19,919 nt of DNA, taken from positions 1 through 19,919 of the forward strand of contig CAYXGV010000016.1 of NCBI GenBank assembly GCA_964464685.1. The letters are read 5' to 3'. This document shows, piece after piece, positions 6,732-13,219 of this stretch. A program made the position numbers and the translations under genes. Origin of the DNA: JABIBU01 sp964464685. Its GTDB lineage: Bacteria > Patescibacteriota > Patescibacteriia > Magasanikbacterales > UBA922. A model generated the notes under the pieces. That model saw only the letters and a list, made by a program, of their open reading frames with translations. It was not told where the DNA came from and ran no database searches. Positions within the stretch are counted from its first letter, which is position 1, and every line of letters begins with the position of its first letter.

Positions 6732-6977
6732 TTAAGCTTCAACACTTAACCCAACCAACGGCTTAATCACTCTTATATCTTCTTCATTTCTTTTTACTCT
6801 CTGCCCCATAAAAGTAATTTCTTGATCATTTTTCTTTACATAACCTAAAATTTCATCCAATGTACTGCTGATTTTATTTATATCTTCTTTTGTGGATACA
6901 TCATTCAATTTTTCTTCAATCCTTTCTAATCTCTCGTCATGATCTAACAATTTTTGTATTATTTTATCTTCGTTCAT
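6732..6977 (-). CDS. Small coiled-coil protein
   Basis: 81 charged residues with no signal peptide or membrane helix. Heptad-like leucine/isoleucine spacing runs through KLLDHDERLERIEEKL and STLDEILGYV. A VSTKEDINKI segment resembles the ATKDDIKN repeats of the protein at 12232-12636, so the two are probably members of one small coiled-coil family. A consensus promoter lies just upstream (7000-7028) and a strong terminator downstream, so it is transcribed alone. Function not recognised. Confidence 0.7.
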   Translation of the reverse strand: MNEDKIIQKLLDHDERLERIEEKLNDVSTKEDINKISSTLDEILGYVKKNDQEITFMGQRVKRNEEDIRVIKPLVGLSVEA

Positions 6978-6999
6978 ATTTTATTTTATTAGTATTGAT

Positions 7000-7028
7000 A
7001 GTATAATATGATAATTATAAATTGTCAA
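7000..7028 (-). promoter_or_regulatory. Promoter of the small coiled-coil gene
   Basis: On the minus strand TTGACA (7023-7028), 17 bases, TATACT (7000-7005). The predicted start is near 6993, about 16 bases before the ATG at 6977. Confidence 0.65.
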
Positions 7029-7040
7029 ATACTTAATCTG

Positions 7041-7058
7041 CCCTGTTGACAGGCAGGT
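7041..7058. repeat. CCTGCC-type palindromic repeat downstream of pyrG
   Basis: A short imperfect palindrome (CTGC, C, CTGT against ACAG, GCAG) lies 12 bases beyond the pyrG stop codon. It is related to the copies at 6613 and 9436. Confidence 0.45.
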
Positions 7059-7069
7059 TAATGCTTAAT

Positions 7070-8695
7070 CTACTTACTAGCTTGTTTAATAAATTCCCTA
7101 AACAAAGGATGTGGGGTCATCGGACGAGATTTGAATTCGGGATGAAATTGTACACCCACAAAGAAAGGATGATCTTTTAATTCCACAATTTCTACTAGGT
7201 CTGACTCTGGATTGAGACCGACCACTTGTAAACCCGCCTTGTCAATAGCTTCACGGTAATCATTATTAAATTCATAACGATGGCGATGGCGCTCACTAAT
7301 CTCACTTTTACCATAGGCCTGTATAACCCTACTACCTTTGCGCAAAACACAATTATAGGATCCCAAACGCATAGTGCCACCGTAACGATTATTTTGGACA
7401 TTCTTAGCTTGATTAGGATTTATATGAATTACTGGATCTGAAGTTTTGTCATTCATTTCTACAGTATTGGCTTGCTTTTTGCCCAAGACATTACGAACAA
7501 ATTCAACCGAAGCTAATTGCATACCATAACACAACCCCAAATAAGGAACCTTATTTTCTCTAGCAAATTTAATCGCCTTTATAATCCCTTCTACCCCTCT
7601 AGTACCAAATCCGCCAGGCACAATTATACCATCATAATTTTTTAATTTTTTTATTGTAGTCGGATTTTTCTCAAATTCCTCACTATCTATCCAATCCATC
7701 ACAGGTTTTGCATTATTGTACCAAGCCGCATGTTTAACTGCTTCTATAACTGAAATGTATGAATCAGCCAAAGTAAATTTTCCAGTACCAAAATATTTAC
7801 CAACAACTGCAATCTTTACTTCTTTTTTACTATTTTTAATTTTTTTAACAAATTTTTTCCAAACATCCATATGGCTTTTTCGACCAGGAATGTTTAAAAT
7901 TTTTAAAACCTTATTACCGATGTCTTGCTCCTCCATCTTTAGTGGAATTTCGTAAATAGATTTTACATCCGGAGCTGAAATACAATTTTCTTTTGAGACT
8001 CCACAAAAAGTAGCCAACTTCTCCCGTCTTGGCTGATCTAAATCCTTTTGTCCTCGAGCAACAATCAAATCGGCTTGAATACCAACATTGTTCAAACTTC
8101 GTGATGCATGCTGGGTAGGTTTAGTTTTCATTTCACCCAAATGAGATGGGATTGGTAAATAACTAACCAACACAAAAGCCACGTCTCCTGGATTTTGCAA
8201 CTTCAGCATTCTAGCTGCTTCTAAAAATAAAATATTTTCATACTCACCTACTGTTCCACCAACTTCAATAATCACAATCTCAGCCTTGTGTTTATCAGCT
8301 GCAACATTAATTCTTCTAATAACTTCTTCTGGCACATGGGGAACTACTTGCACACACTTGCCTTTGTATTTCATTGATCTTTCATTTTCAATTACAGTCA
8401 AATATACCCGACCAGTTGTCATGTAATTTTCCGAATTTAAACTAATATCCAAAAATCTTTCATAATTGCCCATGTCTTGATCAGTTTCATCACCATCATC
8501 TGTAACAAAAACCTCACCATGTTCAATTGGATTCATGGTGCCAGCGTCCACATTTACATAAGGGTCAATTTTAAGAGCTGTCACGGCAAAACCCTTGGTT
8601 TTTAAAATGGCACCCAAAGAAGCACTCGTCACACCTTTGCCCACGCCCGACAAAACCCCCCCGACCACAAAAATATATTTTCTTTTTTTCTTCAT
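7070..8695 (-). CDS. pyrG: CTP synthase
   Basis: 541 residues, the normal length. It makes CTP from UTP, ATP and glutamine in the cytoplasm. The start is ATG at 8695 (MKKKRKYIFVVGG); the in-frame extension to 8761 runs into the promoter region and is not family-like. The synthetase domain opens with the P-loop GGVLSGVGKGVTSASLG (Lys20) and continues through KIDPYVNVDAGTMNP and HGEVFVTDDGDETDQD. The glutaminase domain has GGFGTRGVEG, the nucleophile Cys389 in LGLCYGMQLA, and the C-terminal HPEF His-Glu pair of the triad. All key residues are present. It is a single-gene unit between the small coiled-coil gene and rplI. Confidence 0.98.
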   Translation of the reverse strand: MKKKRKYIFVVGGVLSGVGKGVTSASLGAILKTKGFAVTALKIDPYVNVDAGTMNPIEHGEVFVTDDGDETDQDMGNYERFLDISLNSENYMTTGRVYLTVIENERSMKYKGKCVQVVPHVPEEVIRRINVAADKHKAEIVIIEVGGTVGEYENILFLEAARMLKLQNPGDVAFVLVSYLPIPSHLGEMKTKPTQHASRSLNNVGIQADLIVARGQKDLDQPRREKLATFCGVSKENCISAPDVKSIYEIPLKMEEQDIGNKVLKILNIPGRKSHMDVWKKFVKKIKNSKKEVKIAVVGKYFGTGKFTLADSYISVIEAVKHAAWYNNAKPVMDWIDSEEFEKNPTTIKKLKNYDGIIVPGGFGTRGVEGIIKAIKFARENKVPYLGLCYGMQLASVEFVRNVLGKKQANTVEMNDKTSDPVIHINPNQAKNVQNNRYGGTMRLGSYNCVLRKGSRVIQAYGKSEISERHRHRYEFNNDYREAIDKAGLQVVGLNPESDLVEIVELKDHPFFVGVQFHPEFKSRPMTPHPLFREFIKQASK

Positions 8696-8769
8696 ATAAA
8701 AATTAATTATTATTTTACTTTTAAAAATAAAAAAACGATATAATATAATATGGTTCTTCAATCAGCAGT

Positions 8770-8778
8770 ATTATACCA
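8770..8778 (-). promoter_or_regulatory. Possible extended -10 promoter of pyrG
   Basis: The minus strand reads TGGTATAAT, an extended -10 motif, about 75 bases ahead of the pyrG ATG. No clear -35 is visible. The leader between is very AT-rich. Confidence 0.4.
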
Positions 8779-8817
8779 CAAAAAATAATTCCAGACAAAG
8801 GCTGATCTGCCTCTAAC

Positions 8818-8851
8818 AAAAAAACCCTCCGGAGCTGGAGGGGTGATTTTT
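8818..8851 (-). terminator. Terminator of rplI
   Basis: A GC stem (CCCTCC 8825-8830 with GGAGGG 8837-8842) is followed on the minus strand by seven T. It sits directly after the rplI stop. A T-run on the plus side also exists, so it may act both ways. Confidence 0.75.
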
Positions 8852-9298
8852 TTAATCTTCACTGACTTTGACTCGAAGCTCAGCTTCAAGCCTGTGGGGA
8901 AATTTTATCTTTACTTCAAATTCACCACATTCTTTTATTGCTTTATTTAATTCAACTTGATTAGATTTAATACTAAAACCCAGCTGTTTTTTTACTTCCT
9001 GTGCAATCTTGTCAGCACCAACAGCAGAATATAAAGTACCACCAACGCTGACCTTAGCTAGAATTTCAATTTCACTACCATCTATCTTTCCGGCAATATC
9101 TTGAGAATCTTTTAATTCTCGCTCCATTTGTTTGGCTTGTTTTCTTTCTTGAGCTTGAATTTTTTCCAGTGCATCAGAGGTCGCAGGTCTAGCCAAATTC
9201 TTTTTTATCAAAAAATTACGAGCATAGCCATCAGCTACTTCTTTTATATCCCCCTTTTGTCCTGTCCCAGCTACATTTTGTAATAATATAACTTTCAT
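8852..9298 (-). CDS. rplI: 50S ribosomal protein bL9
   Basis: 148 residues, full length. The N-terminal RNA-binding domain carries the signature MKVILLQNVAGTGQKGDIKE and GYARNFLIKKNLA. A long charged helix spans about 42-75, and the C-terminal domain ends FPHRLEAELRVKVSED. It binds 23S rRNA at the base of the L1 stalk. It stands alone with its own promoter and terminator, divergent from era. bL9 is missing from some CPR lineages, so its presence is useful for placing the organism. No ribosome site is obvious before the ATG. Confidence 0.97.
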   Translation of the reverse strand: MKVILLQNVAGTGQKGDIKEVADGYARNFLIKKNLARPATSDALEKIQAQERKQAKQMERELKDSQDIAGKIDGSEIEILAKVSVGGTLYSAVGADKIAQEVKKQLGFSIKSNQVELNKAIKECGEFEVKIKFPHRLEAELRVKVSED

Positions 9299-9356
9299 AT
9301 ATAAAGGCTAGAAAAGCTGAAAAAGCTAAAAATGCTTGAAAGACTTTTCTAATATA

Positions 9357-9385
9357 ATTATACAATATACTTGACTTTTGTGCAA
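9357..9385 (-). promoter_or_regulatory. rplI promoter
   Basis: On the minus strand TTGCAC (9380-9385), 17 bases, TATAAT (9357-9362). It overlaps the era promoter on the other strand. Confidence 0.6.
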
Positions 9386-9399
9386 ATGTATGATAAACT
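9371..9399 (+). promoter_or_regulatory. era promoter
   Basis: TTGACT (9371-9376), 17 bases, TAAACT (9394-9399). The leader of about 70 bases to the era ATG holds an inverted-repeat arm and a CCTGCC-type palindrome. Confidence 0.5.
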
Positions 9400-9435
9400 C
9401 TAAACATAAATCGAGCTTTTCTAGCCTTTTAGGCC

Positions 9436-9451
9436 CCTGCCGGCAGGCAGG
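9436..9451. repeat. CCTGCCGGCAGG palindromic repeat in the era leader
   Basis: A perfect 12-base palindrome (9436-9447) continues into CAGG. It is the cleanest of three related copies in the window. Confidence 0.6.
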
Positions 9452-9477
9452 TTTCAAGCCTTTCAAGCTTTTGCTTT

Positions 9478-10329
9478 ATGAAATCAGGCTTTGTGGTCCT
9501 AGTTGGACGTTCCAACGTAGGCAAATCCACCTTATTAAACACCTTAATTGGCACCAAAATCGCGGCCACTTCTTTTCGTGCCCAAATGACTCGCCACGAA
9601 ATTCATGGGGTTTTAAACACCCCCGAAGGTCAGGCTATTTTTATTGATACCCCCGGAGTTTTTAAAGACCGAAAAAATCCCTTAACTGCCAAATTGACCA
9701 ATAAAGTAAAAAGCATTTTAGAACAAGAATTAAACCTAATAATTTATGTGGTTGACCCCACCAGAGAAATTGGTGACGAAGAGAAGGCTATTCTTGGTAT
9801 GATAAAATATCTTGATGTTCCAAAATTATTAGTAATAAACAAAAGTGATTTACCTGCCAATGAACGAAACTATCAGGATGATTATGAAATGTGGTCAGAT
9901 GATTTTGAACAGACATTTAAACTATCGGCTCTACGTGCTAGCCACATTCAACCTTTGCGTGAAAAAGTAATGGAATTTTTACCAGAAGGCCCAGCTATGT
10001 ACGAAGCTAATCAACTTACTAATATTGATAATTACTTTTGGATTGAAGAAATTATTAGAGAAAAAGTTTTTTCTATTTTTGAAAAAGAAGTCCCCTACTC
10101 AATTACAGTGGAGGTTGAAAATATTGAAGATAAAAAAGATATCATGGTTATTACTGCCAAAATTTTGACTAATCAGGATCGCTATAAAAAAATGATTATC
10201 GGACAAAAAGGTTTAAAAATTAAAGAAATAGGACAAATGGCCAGAAAAGAATTGGAGCAAGCCATAAATAAAAAAATCTTCCTAGAGTTGGAAGTTGAGG
10301 TAGATAAACATTGGGTGGAACGAGTGTAA
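9478..10329 (+). CDS. era: GTPase Era
   Basis: 283 residues, near the usual length. Era binds the 3' end of 16S rRNA and helps 30S maturation. G1 is GRSNVGKST (10-18), G3 DTPG (57-60), G4 NKSD (121-124), and a G5-like SAL lies near 152. The C-terminal KH domain has the loop GQKG at 242-245 followed by LKIKEIG, in place of the usual GKGG. The switch region reads FRAQMTRHEIHGV where many Era proteins have SPRPQTTR, a mild variation. The ATG at 9478 starts directly before the G1 strand, as expected. It is transcribed alone, divergent from rplI. Confidence 0.95.
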   Translation: MKSGFVVLVGRSNVGKSTLLNTLIGTKIAATSFRAQMTRHEIHGVLNTPEGQAIFIDTPGVFKDRKNPLTAKLTNKVKSILEQELNLIIYVVDPTREIGDEEKAILGMIKYLDVPKLLVINKSDLPANERNYQDDYEMWSDDFEQTFKLSALRASHIQPLREKVMEFLPEGPAMYEANQLTNIDNYFWIEEIIREKVFSIFEKEVPYSITVEVENIEDKKDIMVITAKILTNQDRYKKMIIGQKGLKIKEIGQMARKELEQAINKKIFLELEVEVDKHWVERV

Positions 10330-10370
10330 TAAACAATCTTTAAATTACCCCAAATAAACGTGACAAATTG

Positions 10371-10466
10371 TTTATAGATACACAGATAAAACGAATTTAA
10401 CGAATAAAAACGAATATATAAATCAGTTCAAATTAGTTAAATTCGTTAAATTCGCGTATCTATAAA
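10371..10466. repeat. Miniature palindromic element between era and the flavokinase gene
   Basis: Outer arms TTTATAGATAC (10371-10381) and its inverse (10456-10466), and inner arms CGAATTTAACGAA (10392-10404) and its inverse (10442-10454), are both perfect. It fills most of the 184-base gap between two convergent genes and could also stop transcription from either side. No other content is seen in that gap. Confidence 0.65.
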
Positions 10467-10513
10467 ACATAGTTTTAATAATAGAATCTACTCAATTTCA
10501 TAACTCAAAATAA

Positions 10514-10861
10514 TTACTCTCTCATTTTTCTTATCTTATTCAAATCATTTTTAATTTTTTCTTTAAGTTCTTCCCTACTCTCAAATTTTTCCAACTCACT
10601 CACCTTCTCTCCAACATCAACCAACAATTCTTCTCCATAAAAATCTTCACCAACATAATTTAGCAAGTGAATTTCAAACTTAAAAACTGGCTTTTCTAAA
10701 ATTGTTAAACTAGCTAAATATTCTTTTTTATTCAACCAAACCTTGGCAATATAAACTCCAGCTGATAAATCAATATCATTTTTTTTTATATTCAAATTAG
10801 CAGTTGGAAATCCCAACTGCTGTCCTATTCCATCTCCGTGAATTACTTTGCCTTTTAACAT
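10514..10861 (-). CDS. Stand-alone riboflavin kinase domain
   Basis: 115 residues covering only the flavokinase part of RibF; the FAD synthetase half is absent. It would phosphorylate riboflavin to FMN. The start MLKGKVIHGDGIGQQLGFPTANL carries the PTAN motif that binds nucleotide and magnesium. GVYIAKV, FEIHLL (with the catalytic Glu) and DFYGEELLV follow in family order, and the end EKFESREELKEKIKNDL is typical. The segment around LASLTILEKPVFKFE is shorter than the usual NIGTRPTF loop, so the substrate site differs from the classical one. It lies 53 bases after the S41 protease gene and probably shares its promoter. Confidence 0.8.
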   Translation of the reverse strand: MLKGKVIHGDGIGQQLGFPTANLNIKKNDIDLSAGVYIAKVWLNKKEYLASLTILEKPVFKFEIHLLNYVGEDFYGEELLVDVGEKVSELEKFESREELKEKIKNDLNKIRKMRE

Positions 10862-10914
10862 ATTAAATTCTTAGCGTGTATCATTAACTGAATTACTAAT
10901 TACTCAATTACTAA

Positions 10915-12162
10915 TTACTTCGACAATAATTCCAAAGCCTTTTCAATTCCTAGATCTCGATAATTAACTTCGCCAGTTTCTTCGTCTACTACCACATCAG
11001 TAAACATTTCTTCCAATTCAACATCTGGTTTAATGCCTTCTTTATCAATTTGTCTATCCTTTGGTGTATACCAACGAGCCACAGTTAATTTTAAAGCTGA
11101 ACCATCTGGTAATATTTCAAATTCTTGAACCGAACCCTTACCATAACTAGTTTGTCCAACTAGGGTTGCTAATTTGTAATCTTGCAAAGCACCGGCCACA
11201 ATTTCTGAACCAGAAGCAGTTCCCTCATCAATCAAAATTACAGTTGGTAAATCAGCCAAACGATGTTTGCCAGAACTTTCGTATTCACTCACTTGAGTTT
11301 CGCTAAATTTTTCTTTTACCACCACACCAGCTGGAATCCATTCACTAGCCACGGCGACTGAAGTATCAAAATAACCACCCGGATTACTACGTAAATCCAA
11401 TATAATTCCTTTGGGGCTAGCTAACAAAACTTCACTTACAGCTTTGTCAAAATCACCCCAAGTATCATCATTAAAATAACTAATATGTAAATAAACAATA
11501 TTATTATCTTTCATTTCCCACTCAACAGTTGGCAAAGAAATAGTATCTCTAACCACGACTATATCCTCCAAACCATCAAGACCATCATGACTGATAGTTA
11601 ATTTAACTTCAGTACCTTTTTTACCCCTAATATTGTTAACTGCCTCGTCCAAATTCATATCAAAAGTTTCAACCCCATCTATAGCATAAATTTTATCTCC
11701 AGCTCGCAAACCAGCTTTTTCGGCTGGAGATCCTTTGAGCGGAGCAATCACTGTCAACTGATCTTTTCGTAAACCAATTTCAGCACCAATACCATCAAAG
11801 GCTTCGCCTGATAAATCTTTGGCAAATTGACGCGCTTCTTTTGGCGGAAAAAATATTGAATAAGGGTCACCCAGACCGCTAACCAAACCTTGCATAGCCC
11901 CATAAAACAAATTAACTTCATCTACTGGCTGGCCAACGTAACGTGTTTTTATTTTGTCCCACAAATCCCAAAACTCAGTAAACTCAACTTCTGGCGTTCG
12001 GCTCTGTGAATACAAATCCAACACTTTGGTAATTTTTACCTCACCATTATCACCTGTCATCAAGCCCTGTATTTGCCACATTCTACCAATAAAAATACCG
12101 GAAAATAAACAAAACAAAGCCAATAAACTTATACTCAAATAAAAATATTTTTTATTTTTCAT
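10915..12162 (-). CDS. S41-family C-terminal processing protease
   Basis: 415 residues, of the CtpA/CtpB/Prc type, which trim or destroy extracytoplasmic proteins. An N-terminal helix (about 6-26) anchors it. The PDZ domain spans about 120-195 (GIGAEIGLRKDQLTVI, GLRAGDKIYAIDG). The protease core has LDLRSNPGGYFD (255-266), Ser317 in GTASGSE and Lys342 in YGKGSVQ. The 25-residue spacing of this Ser-Lys dyad equals that of known S41 enzymes. All key residues are present, so it should be active. The promoter lies inside a palindrome at 12181-12219. Confidence 0.95.
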   Translation of the reverse strand: MKNKKYFYLSISLLALFCLFSGIFIGRMWQIQGLMTGDNGEVKITKVLDLYSQSRTPEVEFTEFWDLWDKIKTRYVGQPVDEVNLFYGAMQGLVSGLGDPYSIFFPPKEARQFAKDLSGEAFDGIGAEIGLRKDQLTVIAPLKGSPAEKAGLRAGDKIYAIDGVETFDMNLDEAVNNIRGKKGTEVKLTISHDGLDGLEDIVVVRDTISLPTVEWEMKDNNIVYLHISYFNDDTWGDFDKAVSEVLLASPKGIILDLRSNPGGYFDTSVAVASEWIPAGVVVKEKFSETQVSEYESSGKHRLADLPTVILIDEGTASGSEIVAGALQDYKLATLVGQTSYGKGSVQEFEILPDGSALKLTVARWYTPKDRQIDKEGIKPDVELEEMFTDVVVDEETGEVNYRDLGIEKALELLSK

Positions 12163-12180
12163 GTTATATTTTTAAATTTT

Positions 12181-12219
12181 AAACAGGGTTATTATAACCC
12201 TGTTTGAATAAATAATCAA
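12181..12219 (-). promoter_or_regulatory. Protease gene promoter buried in an 11-bp palindrome
   Basis: On the minus strand TTGATT (12214-12219), 17 bases, TATAAT (12191-12196). The -10 lies in a perfect inverted repeat (12181-12191/12195-12205) with a 3-base loop. The palindrome may be a repressor site, or the terminator of the gene ending at 12232, or both. Confidence 0.6.
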
Positions 12220-12231
12220 GTTATACTTTAC

Positions 12232-12636
12232 TCATTGAGCTCGAGACATTATCAAAAATTTTACTTGCTTTTCTAATTTTTCAACCCTACGCCTTAACTT
12301 AAAATTATCAGCGATCATCACGTCATCATCTACTTGGGTACGTGCTTCCAATTTTTTCAAATCCCTTTTTATCTCTTCCAATTCCGAACTGATACTCCTC
12401 AACTCTGACCTAATATCAGCAAATCCTTGATCCATCTTAGCCTCTAATCGAACAATATCATCCTTGGTTGCCATATTCTTGATATCATCCTTGGTTGCCA
12501 TATTCTTGATATCATCCTTGGTTGCCATGTCTTTAATATCATCTTTACTAGCAGAATTATCTTTTATAAATTGGACAATTTCTAAAATGTCATCTATTTT
12601 TTTATCTAAATTTTGTAATTTTGGATCCTGTTCCAT
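12232..12636 (-). CDS. Coiled-coil protein with tandem ATKDDIKN repeats
   Basis: 134 residues from ATG at 12636. A TTG start 24 bases earlier would lie upstream of the predicted transcription start, so ATG is preferred. The first part has three to four 9-residue repeats of the form MATKDDIKN, encoded by near-identical 27-base tandem repeats (about 12450-12540). A long charged coiled coil follows (SELRSISSELEEIKRDLKKL and RRRVEKLEKQVKFL). No signal peptide or membrane helix. It resembles the 81-residue protein at 6732-6977. Repeat-number variation is likely. Function unknown. Confidence 0.75.
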   Translation of the reverse strand: MEQDPKLQNLDKKIDDILEIVQFIKDNSASKDDIKDMATKDDIKNMATKDDIKNMATKDDIVRLEAKMDQGFADIRSELRSISSELEEIKRDLKKLEARTQVDDDVMIADNFKLRRRVEKLEKQVKFLIMSRAQ

Positions 12637-12659
12637 ATTTTTTAATTTTGCATATTTCA

Positions 12660-12688
12660 ATTATATACCACTATTTTTGCTCTGTCAA
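12660..12688 (-). promoter_or_regulatory. Consensus promoter of the coiled-coil repeat gene
   Basis: On the minus strand TTGACA (12683-12688), 17 bases, TATAAT (12660-12665): a perfect match. It overlaps the last codons of the upstream membrane protein gene. Transcription would start near 12653, leaving about 17 bases to the ATG at 12636. Confidence 0.75.
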
Positions 12689-13075
12689 ATCAGGTTTTGA
12701 ATAGGTCCCATCAAATTCATACCCGGCATAAGTAGTAAGTAATAACATCAAAACAAACCCAACATACATCCAAATATTACTATAAAACACAGCATAAGAT
12801 TTTACAAACAAAGGCACAGTAATGACCATATCTAAAACTGTTCCAGTTAGCAAACCAATAACACCCAATAAAAATCCTTTTTTAGCTGTTGGCAAACCCA
12901 TCTTGAAATACCATTTTGCCAAAAGTAATACTGCTGGTATTTCCAAAACCCACCAGCCGATTTGAATTCTAAGTTGACTTTCCTTGAACCAAGGGGTAAA
13001 CATTAAGATTAAAATAACGACAAAGGCCACAATCCAGACTAACACCCCAAACACTAAAGCTCTTTTTAAATTCAT
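12671..13075 (-). CDS. Four-helix integral membrane protein, unknown function
   Basis: 134 residues with four hydrophobic segments: about 5-27 (ALVFGVLVWIVAFVVILILM), 38-55, 66-92 and 98-117. The loop TPWFKESQLRIQIGWW follows helix 1, and TVLDMVITVPLFV is a notable motif in helix 3. The tail (about 118-134) is polar. It resembles small hypothetical membrane proteins common in CPR genomes, but I cannot assign a family. It lies upstream of the coiled-coil repeat gene, whose promoter is embedded in its end. Confidence 0.7.
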   Translation of the reverse strand: MNLKRALVFGVLVWIVAFVVILILMFTPWFKESQLRIQIGWWVLEIPAVLLLAKWYFKMGLPTAKKGFLLGVIGLLTGTVLDMVITVPLFVKSYAVFYSNIWMYVGFVLMLLLTTYAGYEFDGTYSKPDLTEQK

Positions 13076-13112
13076 ATTTTTGTGAATTAAAAATAATATT
13101 AATAATGATAGA

Positions 13113-13212
13113 TGATAAGTGATAAGTGATAAATGATAAGTGATAAATGATAATTGTAAAAAATAAATTTCCTTTATACATCATCTATCATCTATCACTT
13201 ATCATATATCAT
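13113..13212. repeat. Tandem TGATAAR heptamers with an inverted counterpart
   Basis: Six 7-base units (TGATAAG or TGATAAA, last TGATAAT) run from 13113 to 13154. Further on, 13180-13212 holds the inverse family (ATCATCTATCACTTATCAT). Together they can form a long AT-rich imperfect hairpin. It fills the space between the dikinase domain gene and the membrane protein gene. Nothing else is visible there. Confidence 0.65.
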
Positions 13213-13219
13213 ATAAAAA

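Larger units (their letters stand above)
9303..9429. repeat. 16-bp perfect inverted repeats around the rplI/era promoters
   Basis: AAAGGCTAGAAAAGCT at 9303-9318 is exactly inverted at 9414-9429. The arms enclose both divergent promoters. Further short copies (GCTTGAAAG near 9333, CTTTCAAGC near 9458) lie close by. Confidence 0.7.

Noticed and set aside
8696..8761. N-terminal extension of CTP synthase
   Set aside because: Family members start close to the P-loop; the extension is AT-rich leader sequence downstream of the likely promoter.
13113..13154. CRISPR array
   Set aside because: The units are 7 bases with no spacers, so this is a simple tandem repeat.
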